DNA of 64,000 nucleotides from Sneathiella litorea (GCF_009882915.1 NZ_WTUW01000001.1:1178357-1242356); one strand, 5' to 3'. Counted from the first letter of the stretch, positions 36,228 through 46,200 are shown. Notes: generated from the sequence alone by a model not told the origin. Translations and numbers: made by a program.

Positions 36228-37839
36228 TTTTCTTTCGGGCGAAGAAATCGTTCCCCTTGTCATCCATGACAATAAACGCCGGGAAATCCTCAACTTCAAT
36301 GCGCCAGATTGCCTCCATGCCAAATTCTTCGAATGCCTGCACGTCAACTTTCTTGATATTGTTTTGCGCAAGGATGGCCGCTGGGCCCCCAATAGAGCCG
36401 AGGTAGAAACCGCCATGCTTTTTGCAGGCATCGACAACAGCCTTGCTCCGATTACCCTTGGCCAACATGACCATACTGCCGCCTTCGGCCATGAACTGGT
36501 CTACATATCCATCCATCCGACCAGCGGTTGTTGGCCCGAAGGAGCCAGATGCATAGCCTTCCGGTGTTTTTGCGGGACCCGCATAATAAATGATGTGATC
36601 CTTGAAATATTGTGGAAGGCCTTCTCCATTTTCCAGCATTTCCCGTAACTTACGGTGCGCAAGATCACGGGCAACGATAATTGTGCCGCTTAAGCTTAGG
36701 CGGGTTTTAATCGGATATTGCGAAAGCGTTTCCAGGATTTCCTTCATTGGCTTGTTCAGATCAACTTTCACCACATGCTCATCGAGATCCGTGGCAGTAA
36801 CTTCCGGCAGATACTTGGCAGGGTTGGTTTCAAGTTTCTCTAGAAACACGCCATCCTTGGTAATCTTGCCTTTGACCTGCCGGTCTGCCGAACAGGACAC
36901 ACCTATGCCAATGGGAACACTGGCGCCATGGCGCGGCATGCGGATAACGCGGACATCGTGGCAGAAATATTTGCCGCCGAACTGAGCGCCTATGCCGATC
37001 GTCTGGGAAATTTTCAGAATCTCTTTTTCCATTTCGAGATCACGGAAGGCGCGGCCATGCTCATTGCCCGTAGTCGGCAGGGTGTCATAATATTTTGTGG
37101 ACGCGAGCTTGACAGTCTTCATTGTATCTTCCGCGGAAGTGCCACCAATGACCACTGCAAGATGGTAAGGAGGGCACGCTGCTGTCCCAAGGGACATCAG
37201 CATTTCCTCAATGAAAGGTACCAACCGTTCTGGGGTAAGGACACTTGGTACCGCCTGATGGAGAAAGGTCTTGTTTGCGGATCCGCCGCCCTTCGCGACG
37301 AACAGAAATTCGTAGGAATCTCCGTTTGTGGCATACAAATCGATCTGGGCGGGCAGGTTGGTGCCGGTGTTTTTCTCCTCAAACATGCTGATCGGCGCCA
37401 ACTGGGAATAGCGGAGATTGGTTTCCGTGTAAGTTTTAAATACACCGCGGGAAAGTTGTTCCTTATCCGAGCCGTCGGTCCAGACATACTGACCTTTCTT
37501 GCCCATGATGATTGCAGTGCCGGTATCCTGGCAACCGGGAAGAACCATGCCTGCTGCAATATTGGCGTTCTTCAGAAGCTCTGTCGCAACAAACTTATCG
37601 TTCTCGGACGCCTCATCATCTTTAAGGATATTGGCAAGCTGTTGCAAATGTTGTGGCCGCAATAAATGAGCAACGTCATGCATGGCTTCCGCGGAAAGCA
37701 GGCTCAGCGCCTCAGGCTCCACTTTCAAAACTTCCTTGCCATCGACACTGATTGTCGAGACATAATCAGACGTCAGCTTGCGATAAGGGGTGTCATCTTT
37801 CCCGAGGGAAAACATGTCCTGATAGTGAAATTCGGGCAT
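36220..37839 (-). CDS. fumA: Class I fumarate hydratase
   Basis: 539 residues, the single-chain iron-sulfur fumarase of E. coli FumA type rather than class II. Catalyses fumarate plus water to malate in the TCA cycle; oxygen-sensitive 4Fe-4S cluster. The [15 protein letters not shown] and [12 protein letters not shown] segments are typical of the family. ATG 37839. Part of sspB-fum-RHH-DUF4169. Confidence 0.94.
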   Translation of the reverse strand: MPEFHYQDMFSLGKDDTPYRKLTSDYVSTISVDGKEVLKVEPEALSLLSAEAMHDVAHLLRPQHLQQLANILKDDEASENDKFVATELLKNANIAAGMVLPGCQDTGTAIIMGKKGQYVWTDGSDKEQLSRGVFKTYTETNLRYSQLAPISMFEEKNTGTNLPAQIDLYATNGDSYEFLFVAKGGGSANKTFLHQAVPSVLTPERLVPFIEEMLMSLGTAACPPYHLAVVIGGTSAEDTMKTVKLASTKYYDTLPTTGNEHGRAFRDLEMEKEILKISQTIGIGAQFGGKYFCHDVRVIRMPRHGASVPIGIGVSCSADRQVKGKITKDGVFLEKLETNPAKYLPEVTATDLDEHVVKVDLNKPMKEILETLSQYPIKTRLSLSGTIIVARDLAHRKLREMLENGEGLPQYFKDHIIYYAGPAKTPEGYASGSFGPTTAGRMDGYVDQFMAEGGSMVMLAKGNRSKAVVDACKKHGGFYLGSIGGPAAILAQNNIKKVDVQAFEEFGMEAIWRIEVEDFPAFIVMDDKGNDFFARKKNE

Positions 37840-37890
37840 GGGTTGGCTTTCGGTTATATTGTAACAGGGAATGCTTTTTTGGGAGATTAG

Positions 37891-38376
37891 CTATTTTTTG
37901 CGGAAGGCATCAAGAGCAATTATTTCGCCTTGTTTTTCAGCTGTTTCGCCTTCTTCATCGTTCAAGCTTTCCTTCTGCTCGGTATCCTCAGATTCAGGCT
38001 GCGATTCTAAATCACTTTCTAAATCCGTCGCCGAGAACTGAAGGCCGAATTGCACAGATGGATCAGCAAATGCAGTCAATGCATCGAAGGGAATTTTTAG
38101 CGTCTCGCGCTTGTGATTGAAGCTCAGGTCAACGGTGAAATAATCCGGCTCGACCACAATATCCCAAAACTGATGTTGCAGTACGATCGTCATTTCATCT
38201 TTGTAGCGCTCTGAAAGATGAGCTGGCACAGACACCCCGGGAAAGCCGGTTTTAAACGTAACGTAGAAATGTTGGTCGCCGGGAAGTCCGTATTCGGCTG
38301 CATGACGAAGCGCATTTCGGACAACGTCCATCAGTGCGTTCTCCACCATTTTCGTGTAATTGATTTCGTCATTCAT
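37891..38376 (-). CDS. sspB: ClpXP adaptor SspB, alphaproteobacterial type
   Basis: 161 residues. N-terminal SspB fold (ENALMDVVRNALRHAAEYG, then FYVTFKTGFPGVSVP), an acidic disordered linker from residue about 115, and a conserved basic tail LDAFRKK. It delivers ssrA-tagged proteins to ClpXP. It lies directly downstream of ssrA on the same strand, about 95 bases away. Confidence 0.92.
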   Translation of the reverse strand: MNDEINYTKMVENALMDVVRNALRHAAEYGLPGDQHFYVTFKTGFPGVSVPAHLSERYKDEMTIVLQHQFWDIVVEPDYFTVDLSFNHKRETLKIPFDALTAFADPSVQFGLQFSATDLESDLESQPESEDTEQKESLNDEEGETAEKQGEIIALDAFRKK

Positions 38377-38430
38377 GTCGTGAATAAACTCCCGCCTCCA
38401 ACACTATTACTCATTACGTTATTTCTAACA

Positions 38431-38461
38431 ATGCAGCGAGATGTCGATGTGGGGGCTGCAT
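38431..38461 (-). repeat. Hairpin between ssrA and sspB
   Basis: ATGCAGC and GCTGCAT (38431-38437 and 38455-38461) pair over a 17-base loop, between the ssrA 3' end and the sspB start. It may protect or terminate the tmRNA transcript. Confidence 0.35.
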
Positions 38462-38469
38462 GGCATAAA

Positions 38470-38769
38470 AATAAGTGGAGGGGCTTCTGTTGCCAGGTGC
38501 CCCTCCGAACCCCGTGTAGTGCAATTAAGCAGCTACGGCAAATGCTTCGTCATTATCGTTAGCATTTATAAAAATGACCCGATGTCGGTGGTATCATGCC
38601 GGGTAAAAATTACATCTTTACTGCGCGCGTCGAGCCTATTTCGCCCCCATCAAAAAGACAGCTGATTACTTGTATATATCTGCCTTTATGGTGGAGGCGC
38701 CGGGTACCGCCCCCGGGTCCGCAACGTTTATTCCATGAAACGTTTATTACCATAGTTGGTTTCCCAACG
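38470..38769 (-). ncRNA. ssrA: Two-piece (permuted) tmRNA gene
   Basis: Read on the minus strand. Acceptor piece first (38769 to CCA at 38691-38689): hairpin GTTGG-GAAA-CCAAC, T arm CCGGG/CCCGG, acceptor CGCCTCC, A, CCA. A 40-base intervening segment (38688-38649) follows. The coding piece starts GGGGGCG at 38648, which pairs with CGCCTCC. Then PK1-like crossing stems (GATGT/ACATC and ACCC/GGGT), then the tag ORF at 38563-38525 reading ANDNDEAFAVAA and TAA, and an 8-bp hairpin GGAGGGGC/GCCCCTCC with a T-rich end. Mature ends are estimated. Confidence 0.93.
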
Positions 38770-38774
38770 CCTTT

Positions 38775-38803
38775 AATATAGTTCTTTTGCGCAGATTTTA
38801 AAA
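38775..38803 (-). promoter_or_regulatory. Candidate ssrA promoter
   Basis: On the minus strand TTTTAA and TATATT (38780-38775) are 17 bases apart, placing the start point near 38768, just at the first tmRNA hairpin. The -35 is a poor match to TTGACA. Confidence 0.3.
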
Positions 38804-38825
38804 GGGGCCTTCGTCGCTAATTTTT

Positions 38826-39344
38826 TTAAGTCCGCTTTCTTTCAAGCAGGACAAAACTGTGATCAAACATGTCCTTGTCGGACTTGTTATAAAAGTCACA
38901 TGATAATTCGACCCATTGACTGGGATCGAGTTCCGGAAAAAAGGTGTCACCCTCTATTGTCGCATGGACACGGGTTAGGTAGACACGGTCCAGTTTAGAG
39001 AGGGCCAGATGATAAATTTCTGCCCCGCCGATAATGACCATTTCGTTGGCATCAATTTGCCGGGCGGCACTTTCCCCGGCAATCAAGGCATCTTCCAGAC
39101 TGTTTACGACAACGGCTCCTTTAGCGGTGAAATGACGATCACGGGTAATGACAATATGGGGACGTCCGGGAAGCAAGCCGGGAAGCGACTGGTACGTCTT
39201 TCGCCCCATGATGACGGGCTTGCCCATGGTCGTTTTCTTAAACCATTTCAGATCATTGGAAAGCCGCCAAGGTAGGCTATTATCTTTGCCTATCACCTGA
39301 TTATCGGATACGGCAACCATTGCCGAGAGAAGAATTTCCGGCAT
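38826..39344 (-). CDS. folA: Dihydrofolate reductase
   Basis: 172 residues from ATG 39344. DHFR motifs: AVSDNQVIGKDNSLPW, then NDLKWFKKTTMGKPVIMG and IIGGAEIYHLAL. Reduces dihydrofolate to tetrahydrofolate with NADPH, replenishing the folate used by ThyA, whose gene ends 7 bases upstream. The longer open frame back to 39584 overlaps thyA and is not real. Confidence 0.95.
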   Translation of the reverse strand: MPEILLSAMVAVSDNQVIGKDNSLPWRLSNDLKWFKKTTMGKPVIMGRKTYQSLPGLLPGRPHIVITRDRHFTAKGAVVVNSLEDALIAGESAARQIDANEMVIIGGAEIYHLALSKLDRVYLTRVHATIEGDTFFPELDPSQWVELSCDFYNKSDKDMFDHSFVLLERKRT

Positions 39345-39351
39345 TGATAAC

Positions 39352-40146
39352 CTAAACTGCAACTTGCGCTGGGATATGCGCAGCAGCTTGATACCCTTGA
39401 AGTTTGAAATCATCAAAGGTAAAGGCGAACAGGTCTTTAATATCAGGGTTGATCTGCATAGTGGGCAGCTTGCCGGGAATTCGTTCGAGCTGCAAATCCG
39501 CTTGTTCCAAATGATTGGCATACAGATGAGTGTCCCCAAAACTGTGGATAAATTCACCTGGTTCCAAATCGCAAACCTGGGCAATCATCATTGTCAGGAG
39601 TGCATAGGACGCGATGTTGAAGGGGACACCCAGAAAGACATCGGCGCTTCGCTGGTAAAGCTGGCAGGAGAGTTTGCCATCCACGACATAGAATTGGAAC
39701 AGGCAATGACAGGGCGGAAGTGCCATATTATCAACTTCTGCCGGGTTCCAGGCACTGACAATCAGCCGCCGTGAATCTGGATTGGTCTTGATCTGGTGCA
39801 GCAGATTCGCGATCTGGTCGATAGTTCCACCATCCGGGCGCGGCCAGGAGCGCCATTGCACTCCATAAACTGGCCCAAGATCGCCATTTTCATCTGCCCA
39901 TTCATCCCAGATTCGGACGCCATTTTCCTTCAGATAGCGGATGTTTGACTCGCCTGAAAGGAACCAGAGTAATTCATGTATGATCGATTTCAGATGCAAT
40001 TTTTTCGTGGTAAGCACGGGAAACCCTTGCGAGAGGTCAAATCGCATCTGATGGCCAAAAATACTATAGGTGCCAACGCCCGTGCGATCCGATTTAAAGA
40101 CGCCGTGGTGGCGTACGGTGCGCAAAAGATCAAGATATTGTTGCAT
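39352..40146 (-). CDS. thyA: Thymidylate synthase
   Basis: 264 residues, the same length as the E. coli enzyme, with catalytic Cys146 in [10 protein letters not shown] and RSWPRPDGG at about 99-107. Methylates dUMP with methylene-tetrahydrofolate. The folA gene follows in the same operon. ATG 40146. Confidence 0.97.
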   Translation of the reverse strand: MQQYLDLLRTVRHHGVFKSDRTGVGTYSIFGHQMRFDLSQGFPVLTTKKLHLKSIIHELLWFLSGESNIRYLKENGVRIWDEWADENGDLGPVYGVQWRSWPRPDGGTIDQIANLLHQIKTNPDSRRLIVSAWNPAEVDNMALPPCHCLFQFYVVDGKLSCQLYQRSADVFLGVPFNIASYALLTMMIAQVCDLEPGEFIHSFGDTHLYANHLEQADLQLERIPGKLPTMQINPDIKDLFAFTFDDFKLQGYQAAAHIPAQVAV

Positions 40147-40254
40147 TGAGCGGGTTCCTGTCGGGTTTTATGGCATATGTAGTGGAAGGATAAGGCATGC
40201 TCTTGTTGAATGCCAGCCAAAATTCAGGGAATTCACGCGTAAATTTCGTTTGTT

Positions 40255-40593
40255 TTACTCAATTTTTTCGTCCAGAAACGCACGACCTTCCCGATCTTCA
40301 ATTTCCAGCACCCAGAGATCAGGATCATTCTTCATCCGCTTTTCAATATAGGTGTCAGCATCTGATTCCTCAACCCAGTCAGGCCCCGTTCCTTTTAGCC
40401 ACATGCGGGCGCCGTCATCGAAATTTGTCGTTGGGGAGAGGACCATGCAACCGGGGCCTAAACGGTTAATTTTTAGAAGAACAGTACCCGCCGTTTCATC
40501 GCCGCGTCGGGTTACCATGACCGGGACATTTAGCGTGGCACATTTTCGGATATAGGCCTTTATCCATAGTTCGGCTTTAAGTCTGGGTTCCAG
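40255..40593 (-). CDS. DUF1491 family protein with CTG start
   Basis: The family N-terminus, of the form LEPRLKAELWIKAYIRKC, is encoded upstream of the first canonical start (ATG 40518). An in-frame TAG precedes it by three codons and the only initiation-like codon is CTG at 40593, with AGGA seven bases before. From there it has 112 residues ending with WVLEIEDREGR, typical of DUF1491. Function unknown. If CTG is wrong, the protein starts at 40518 and lacks 25 conserved residues. Confidence 0.8.
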   Translation of the reverse strand: MEPRLKAELWIKAYIRKCATLNVPVMVTRRGDETAGTVLLKINRLGPGCMVLSPTTNFDDGARMWLKGTGPDWVEESDADTYIEKRMKNDPDLWVLEIEDREGRAFLDEKIE

Positions 40594-40654
40594 TGTTCGA
40601 TCCTATCCTGTTCGTGCCAATTCTCATTTTCTTCGCGTTTTCGTGCACCATATG

Positions 40655-41245
40655 TCAATGTTTTGCTGCTCGTATAAGCCGTTTAACTTCTTCATGGCGT
40701 GGGCAAGTGACTACATGATCATTGACCATGCCAACAGCTTGCATAAAGGCATAGACAATGGTCGGTCCGACAAAATTGAACCCCCGCTTTTTAAGGTCCT
40801 TTGAAATCGCCTGACTAAGTGGTGTTTGGGCCGGGATCTCCGCCATGGATTGCCAACTGTTTTGTAGTGGTTCGCCCTTCAGGTAGCTCCATAGAAAATT
40901 CGAAAAACCGCCATCCTCCTTTTCCTCAATGTCCAGGAAAAGCTGGGCGCCTTTAATCGTCCCGAGGATTTTCGCGCGATTGCGGATAATACCGCTATCC
41001 TGCATCAGGGCTTCTACTTTGGCGTCATTATAGCGCGCAATAGCTTCCGGATCGAAATTGTTGAAGGCTGCTTTGAAGTTCTCACGTTTTCGTAAAATTG
41101 TAATCCAGGAAAGACCAGCCTGAAATCCATCGAGAATGAGTTTTTCGTAGAGTGCGCGGCTGTCATATTCGGGCACGCCCCATTCTTCATCGTGATAAGC
41201 CTTATAAAAAGGGTCATCTCCATACCAGGTGCAGCCATCAGGCAT
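40655..41245 (-). CDS. tag: 3-methyladenine DNA glycosylase I
   Basis: 196 residues. Helix-hairpin-helix family: the CTWYGDDPFYKAYHDEEWG start and GLSWITILRKRENF core match Tag, and zinc ligands are Cys5, His18 and the C-terminal DHVVTCPRH pair. Removes 3-methyladenine from alkylated DNA. ATG 41245. Confidence 0.95.
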   Translation of the reverse strand: MPDGCTWYGDDPFYKAYHDEEWGVPEYDSRALYEKLILDGFQAGLSWITILRKRENFKAAFNNFDPEAIARYNDAKVEALMQDSGIIRNRAKILGTIKGAQLFLDIEEKEDGGFSNFLWSYLKGEPLQNSWQSMAEIPAQTPLSQAISKDLKKRGFNFVGPTIVYAFMQAVGMVNDHVVTCPRHEEVKRLIRAAKH

Positions 41246-41327
41246 TTGTTTGTTTTCCTTTTTGAAAACTTTTGGTGAAACCCCGCCTAGAGGTAAGTCA
41301 GTCCAAATTTATGCAACCGGATTACCG

Positions 41328-42227
41328 TTATGGGTCGCCCAAAGGTAAGTCTATGTAATTTGGCTGGATAAGCTTTACGCCCTTTGGCTCAAGCTCTTCC
41401 GGGGGTACTGCCAAGCTATTCAGGCGAACCAATGCTAAGCCTCGGCCATTTGAGATTGAACGCACTTCGGCAATTTCGCGACCTTGATGCATGATTTTAT
41501 CGCCACTATGAAGCTCGCCATCATACTCAATCCGGAAAAGGCGTTTCTTGATTTTGGCGCGGTGCTTGGTACGGGCTGTCAGTTCCTGTCCCACATAGCA
41601 GCCCTTGGTAAAGCTGACACCGTTTAATTCCTCAAAATTTGCTTCAAGAAGGAAGTTTTTCTCCGGCAGAATATCATGTCCACCTTCCGGGATGCCAAGG
41701 CTCAACCGGTGAGCATCATACGCGTCCTCCCCCACGAGGTCTGCTGTCGGGAACTCAGTGACAGGATCGAAGCTGGTGGGGGCAAACAGGCGAACGCCAA
41801 GTGCGTTATTACGCGGATCCACAAGAAAGGCACATCCTCCAGATTCTCTTAAGGCACCCGAAGTTTCCGGCAGGTTGGCTGCTCCGAATGCATCATTTCC
41901 AAATAGCGCGAAGACGCGCTGTCCTTCCTCACTGATGAGGACATCTGCACGAAGTTTATAAAGCGTCAGCCGGCGAATAAGGTCATCCTTGCGATCCGCT
42001 AGGCAATCAAGAAGATAGGCCTCCCCTATCCTCACAATTATAAAATCATGAAGAAATTTACCTTGGGCAGTTAAGAGCGCCGCGTAAATTCCGTGTGTCT
42101 CACTGACATCCTGCATGTCATTGGTGACGAGATTCTGCAAAAAGCTCCAAACATCTGCCCCGCGTAAAGTGAGCACAGTCCGGTTTTCTAACGCTGCAAT
42201 TTTCAATTCCGCCAATGATGCTTCCAA
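41328..42227 (-). CDS. ygfZ: YgfZ/GcvT-type folate-binding protein
   Basis: 299 residues with the signature KGCYVGQELTART near 230. YgfZ-like proteins bind tetrahydrofolate and help assemble or repair certain iron-sulfur enzymes. Starts with TTG 42227, with GGAAGG about ten bases before. It is divergent from pyrC. Confidence 0.88.
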   Translation of the reverse strand: MEASLAELKIAALENRTVLTLRGADVWSFLQNLVTNDMQDVSETHGIYAALLTAQGKFLHDFIIVRIGEAYLLDCLADRKDDLIRRLTLYKLRADVLISEEGQRVFALFGNDAFGAANLPETSGALRESGGCAFLVDPRNNALGVRLFAPTSFDPVTEFPTADLVGEDAYDAHRLSLGIPEGGHDILPEKNFLLEANFEELNGVSFTKGCYVGQELTARTKHRAKIKKRLFRIEYDGELHSGDKIMHQGREIAEVRSISNGRGLALVRLNSLAVPPEELEPKGVKLIQPNYIDLPLGDP

Positions 42228-42338
42228 AACGAGGAACCTTCCTAATTATTTTAATAACAGGTAAGTTAGGATCGCACTCTTGGCAAGGGGAAGCTTGCGT
42301 ATTAATAAGATGATTGCAATCACGCCCCTTTTGCTTTG

Positions 42339-43439
42339 ATGGACCAATTTATGAGCCAAGCTGAATCCGAGAAAGCCTCCTCTCACCCTAACACGGCACG
42401 AGTACCTCTTACGCTCCGGCGACCGGATGACTGGCATACACATTTACGCGACGGGGGCATGCTCCAAGCGGTTGCAAAATATACGGCACGGCAATTCGCG
42501 CGGGCCATTATCATGCCTAACCTTGTGCCGCCTGTGACCACAATGGCCGCAGCTGAAAGCTATCGTGAACGTATTTTGTCCGCCGTGCCGGAAGGGATGG
42601 ACTTCACACCTCTCATGACCTGTTATCTTACGGATAGCATAGACGCTGAAGAGGTTAGGCGGGGGCATGAGGCAGGTATCTTTACAGCTGCGAAACTTTA
42701 CCCCGCGAATGCGACAACGAATTCCAGTCACGGGGTGACTGATATACAGAATATTTATCCGGTTCTTGAGGTAATGCAACAACTCAAGATGCCCCTTCTT
42801 GTTCATGGCGAGGTAACGGATAGCGAGGTTGATATTTTCGATCGGGAGGCGGTCTTTATCGAAAAGGTGATGATTGGCCTTCTCGCTGATTTTCCCGAAT
42901 TAAAGGTGGTGTTTGAACATATTACAACGGCTAATGCCGCCGATTTTGTAATGGAGAGCGGGCCCAATGTTGCGGCCACAATTACCCCTCATCATCTGAT
43001 CTTTAACCGGAATGAAATATTTAAAGGTGGAATTCGTCCGCATTTCTATTGTCTACCTATCGCTAAGCGGGAAAAACATCGGCTGGCACTTCGTAAAGCC
43101 GCTACTTCGGGATCCCCCAAATTTTTCCTGGGAACGGATAGCGCGCCGCACACGAAGATGGATAAAGAGTCAGCCTGTGGCTGCGCCGGACTTTTCAACG
43201 CACCCTACGCATTGGAGAGTTATGCAACTGTCTTTGAGGAAGAGTTGGCGCTGGAGAAACTAGAGGCATTTGCGTCGGAGTTTGGGCCAAGGTTTTATGG
43301 CCTGCCATTGAATGAAGGAAGTATCACGCTAGAGCCTACCAAAATAAAGGCGATTGAACATATTGAATCGCCAAATGGCTCTGTCGTGCCCTTCCACGCC
43401 GGAGAAATGCTCGCGTGGAAGCTAAAGAACGGGGACTAA
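42339..43439 (+). CDS. pyrC: Dihydroorotase
   Basis: About 366 residues, class II (E. coli type). Metal motif DWHTHLRDG, the carboxylated Lys in [13 protein letters not shown], and SAPHTKMDK. Converts carbamoyl-aspartate to dihydroorotate in pyrimidine synthesis. No ribosome site decides between ATG 42339 and ATG 42351; the latter would drop four residues. Confidence 0.95.
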   Translation: MDQFMSQAESEKASSHPNTARVPLTLRRPDDWHTHLRDGGMLQAVAKYTARQFARAIIMPNLVPPVTTMAAAESYRERILSAVPEGMDFTPLMTCYLTDSIDAEEVRRGHEAGIFTAAKLYPANATTNSSHGVTDIQNIYPVLEVMQQLKMPLLVHGEVTDSEVDIFDREAVFIEKVMIGLLADFPELKVVFEHITTANAADFVMESGPNVAATITPHHLIFNRNEIFKGGIRPHFYCLPIAKREKHRLALRKAATSGSPKFFLGTDSAPHTKMDKESACGCAGLFNAPYALESYATVFEEELALEKLEAFASEFGPRFYGLPLNEGSITLEPTKIKAIEHIESPNGSVVPFHAGEMLAWKLKNGD

Positions 43440-43553
43440 TTTAATACAGCTGGCTGAGTTCCTGAGTTGTTTTGGCGCCCTTTCATCTTGAGGAAACAAT
43501 CCTAACGGATTCTCTTTAATAGTAAGGCCATTATTTTTTCGGAGGTATTAACG

Positions 43554-43973
43554 ATGGTTGGAAAAGAAAGAACCGGAACCTGTCTCTGCGGAGACGTCAA
43601 AATCAACGCAAAGAAAACTGATGACACAGCGGGCGTCTGCCACTGCAGCAGTTGCAGGCGTTGGGGCGGCGGCCCGTTGCTGACCACTGATTGTGGAACA
43701 GAAGTGAGTTTTGATGGTGATGAGAATATCAAGGTTTTCAATTCTTCGGAATGGGCAGAGCGAGGGTTCTGCATGAATTGCGGGACCCATCTGTTTTACC
43801 GTCTCAAAGAAAATGGCCAATATGTTGTGCCGTTGGGATTGTTTGGGGACGACGACTTTGTCTTGGACCACCAGATTTTCATTGATGAAAAGCCTGCCTT
43901 CTATACTTTCGCCAATAAGACGACGATGATGACCGGCGAAGAAGTTTTCGCAAAATTTGCGCCGCCGGAATAG
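43554..43973 (+). CDS. GFA/CENP-V family zinc protein
   Basis: 139 residues with the zinc-cysteine pattern of glutathione-dependent formaldehyde-activating proteins: CLCGDVK, CHCSSCRRW and FCMNCGTHLFY. Substrate unknown; not necessarily formaldehyde. Strong ribosome site CGGAGG before ATG 43554. Confidence 0.88.
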   Translation: MVGKERTGTCLCGDVKINAKKTDDTAGVCHCSSCRRWGGGPLLTTDCGTEVSFDGDENIKVFNSSEWAERGFCMNCGTHLFYRLKENGQYVVPLGLFGDDDFVLDHQIFIDEKPAFYTFANKTTMMTGEEVFAKFAPPE

Positions 43974-44003
43974 GCTTGGATTTTGTGCGTCCGGACGTAG
44001 AGG

Positions 44004-44267
44004 CTAGTTCACTAGATATTCGGCGCTGCTGTAGCGTAACTCGCTAGGGCTGATAAGCTTTTTGGACGCTATGCGAACTGAATGTAAAGGTCCGTCAAGT
44101 TCAGCCTCCCAAAAATCCAGAAACTTCTTCAATGTCGGATATCTTGGGGCCAGGTCATATTCCTGCCAGATATATGTTTGCAGAAATTCCGGATAGTCAG
44201 GAAGATGATATAGTATCTCTGCGGTCGTTAAAACGTAACCTTGTAGAATTTTCTCCATTTCTGACAT
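44004..44267 (-). CDS. usg: Usg family protein
   Basis: 87 residues: YVLTTAEILYHLPDYPEFLQ and QEYDLAPRYPTLKKFLDFW are the alphaproteobacterial Usg signature. Function unknown. ATG 44267. Convergent with the GFA gene, 30 bases apart. Confidence 0.9.
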   Translation of the reverse strand: MSEMEKILQGYVLTTAEILYHLPDYPEFLQTYIWQEYDLAPRYPTLKKFLDFWEAELDGPLHSVRIASKKLISPSELRYSSAEYLVN

Positions 44268-44427
44268 GTTGTAACTCCATTTTACTAGAAAATCAGGGGA
44301 GCCTCTCTGTCCATAGTATTAATATTAGAATAAATACATTAACAATCAATTGCTTATGTAATTTTGGCTTTTATTCCCGGTGTCGGAAGGGCTATAAGGG
44401 ATAAAATATAATTAAAGGGATACTGAA

Positions 44428-45417
44428 ATGGGCGACACATTTAGAGCCTTGGTCATAGAAGATCAGGATGGGAAGCAGCAGGCAGTTTTTAAGGATTTGA
44501 CGGTAGGGGACCTTCCTGATGAAGATGTCCTTGTCGAAATTTCTTATTCGACGCTGAACTACAAAGATGGTCTCGCGGTTTCAGGCAAGGGAATTGCCCG
44601 TCGTCTACCAATGGTAGGTGGTGTTGACCTTGCCGGTACAGTTCTGGAAAGCAAGTCCGCGGACTTTAAGCCGGGCGACAAGGTGATCGTCAATGGCTAT
44701 GGCCTATCTGAGCTATATTGGGGCGGATACAGCCAGAAGCAGAAACTCAAATCCGAATGGCTGATCAAGTTACCAGACGCTTTTTCCATGCAGGAAGCTA
44801 TGGCCATCGGTACTGCTGGCTATACCTCCATGCTCTGTGTGTTGGCGCTGGAAAAGGCGGGAATTACGCCGGATAAGGGGGACATTCTGGTGACGGGGGC
44901 CGCAGGTGGCGTCGGTTCCGTGGCGATTGCCCTGCTTGCCAAGCTTGGCTATCAGGTTGTCGCATCGAGTGGCCGGGAGGAAACCCATGAATATTTGAAA
45001 AAGCTTGGCGCTAAGGATGTCATCAGCCGCGAGGAAACGATGGGCAAAGGGCGTCCTTTTGATAAGGAACGCTGGGCTGGTGCCGTCGATTGCGTTGGCA
45101 GCAAGATTCTGGCCGCTGTGATTGCGCAGACCAACTATGGTGGCGCGGTTGCCGCATGCGGCCTCGCGGGTGGTAATGACCTGCCAACTTCTGTTCTTCC
45201 CTTCATCCTGCGGGGTGTTTCCCTGCTTGGGGTGGACAGCGTCATGGCGCCTCGGGACATACGTGTCGAGGCTTGGTCCCGCTTGGCAACGGACCTCGAT
45301 AAATCCCTGTTCGCAGACATGATACGCGTTGAGCCAATGAGCAATCTGCCTACTCTCGCGAGTGATATTCTTAAAGGACAGATCAAGGGCCGCGTCGTCA
45401 TCGACGTTAACGCCTGA
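44428..45417 (+). CDS. acuI: Zinc-free quinone-oxidoreductase, YhdH/AcuI family
   Basis: 329 residues of the medium-chain dehydrogenase family. NAD(P)-binding VTGAAGGVGSVAIALLAKLG and NYKDGLAV are YhdH/YhfP-like; the AcuI member reduces acryloyl-CoA to propionyl-CoA. Its presence fits propionate/DMSP-derived carbon use, though context here does not prove it. ATG 44428 with AAAGGGA upstream. Confidence 0.85.
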   Translation: MGDTFRALVIEDQDGKQQAVFKDLTVGDLPDEDVLVEISYSTLNYKDGLAVSGKGIARRLPMVGGVDLAGTVLESKSADFKPGDKVIVNGYGLSELYWGGYSQKQKLKSEWLIKLPDAFSMQEAMAIGTAGYTSMLCVLALEKAGITPDKGDILVTGAAGGVGSVAIALLAKLGYQVVASSGREETHEYLKKLGAKDVISREETMGKGRPFDKERWAGAVDCVGSKILAAVIAQTNYGGAVAACGLAGGNDLPTSVLPFILRGVSLLGVDSVMAPRDIRVEAWSRLATDLDKSLFADMIRVEPMSNLPTLASDILKGQIKGRVVIDVNA

Positions 45418-45429
45418 TAACCAAAGACT

Positions 45430-46200
45430 TCAAGGGCGGCCTTTGGCAACGAAATAGGGGTTGTCATGGCCGTCTTTACCATAGATGAGGCGCGAGCCAT
45501 CGAGGGTTTCGACCGTACCGCCCGCCGCCTCAAGTATAGCTTGGCCTGCCCCGATATCCCATTCCATGGTGCGACCAAAGCGCGGATATAGATCGGCCTT
45601 ACCCTCTGCCAAAAGGCAAAGCTTCAGGGAAGAACCGGCGGATATAAGCTCTTTCACTTTAAACTTTGCAATATAATCGTCTGTTTCCGGTGTGCGGTGA
45701 GAGCGACTGGCGACGATAACTAGCCCATCGTCTGGGGCGACGCGTGCTTTAATTTTCTGCGGTTCACTTCCATCGTCCTGTCGCCAAACTTTACCTGGCC
45801 CTTCGGCAAAGTAGGTTTGATTCTTCGCGGGTATGTGAATGACACCCATAGTCGGACGACCCTGTTCGATAAGCGCAATATTTACCGTGAACTCCCCGCG
45901 TTTGTGAATGAATTCCTTGGTTCCGTCCAGAGGATCAACTAGCCAGAATATGCCGCTGGATAAATCAGGGACATTTCCCGCCGCTTCGCTTTCCTCCGCC
46001 AGGACAGGAATATCAGGTGTAAGATTATTCAGGCCTTTAAGAATTATTTTCTCTGCTTCAACGTCAGCTTCGGTAACTGGTGACGCATCGGACTTGGTCT
46101 TCACGTCAAAATCCTGTTGGTAAATGGTCAGGATCTTGTCACCTGCCTCACGGGCAATTTTCGTGATGGCTTGGATAAGGTTTGGACGGTCAAGTGTCAT
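45430..46200 (-). CDS. cysQ: 3'(2'),5'-bisphosphate nucleotidase CysQ
   Basis: 256 residues. Inositol-phosphatase superfamily motifs: SPVTEADVEAE, EESE, VDPLDGTKEF and MEWDIGAGQAILEAAGG. Removes the 3' phosphate from PAP formed in sulfate assimilation. ATG 46200. Convergent with the acuI-like gene. Confidence 0.93.
   Translation of the reverse strand: MTLDRPNLIQAITKIAREAGDKILTIYQQDFDVKTKSDASPVTEADVEAEKIILKGLNNLTPDIPVLAEESEAAGNVPDLSSGIFWLVDPLDGTKEFIHKRGEFTVNIALIEQGRPTMGVIHIPAKNQTYFAEGPGKVWRQDDGSEPQKIKARVAPDDGLVIVASRSHRTPETDDYIAKFKVKELISAGSSLKLCLLAEGKADLYPRFGRTMEWDIGAGQAILEAAGGTVETLDGSRLIYGKDGHDNPYFVAKGRP

Noticed and set aside
36228-36437. Upstream extension of the RHH protein by 70 residues
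   Set aside because: It is inside fumarase in another frame; ATG 36227 begins the RHH protein.
36928-37665. 245-residue open frame on + strand
   Set aside because: It lies wholly inside the fumarase gene on the other strand, with no ribosome site or recognised family.
39345-39584. Upstream extension of dihydrofolate reductase by 80 residues
   Set aside because: It overlaps thyA entirely; the family N-terminus begins at ATG 39344.
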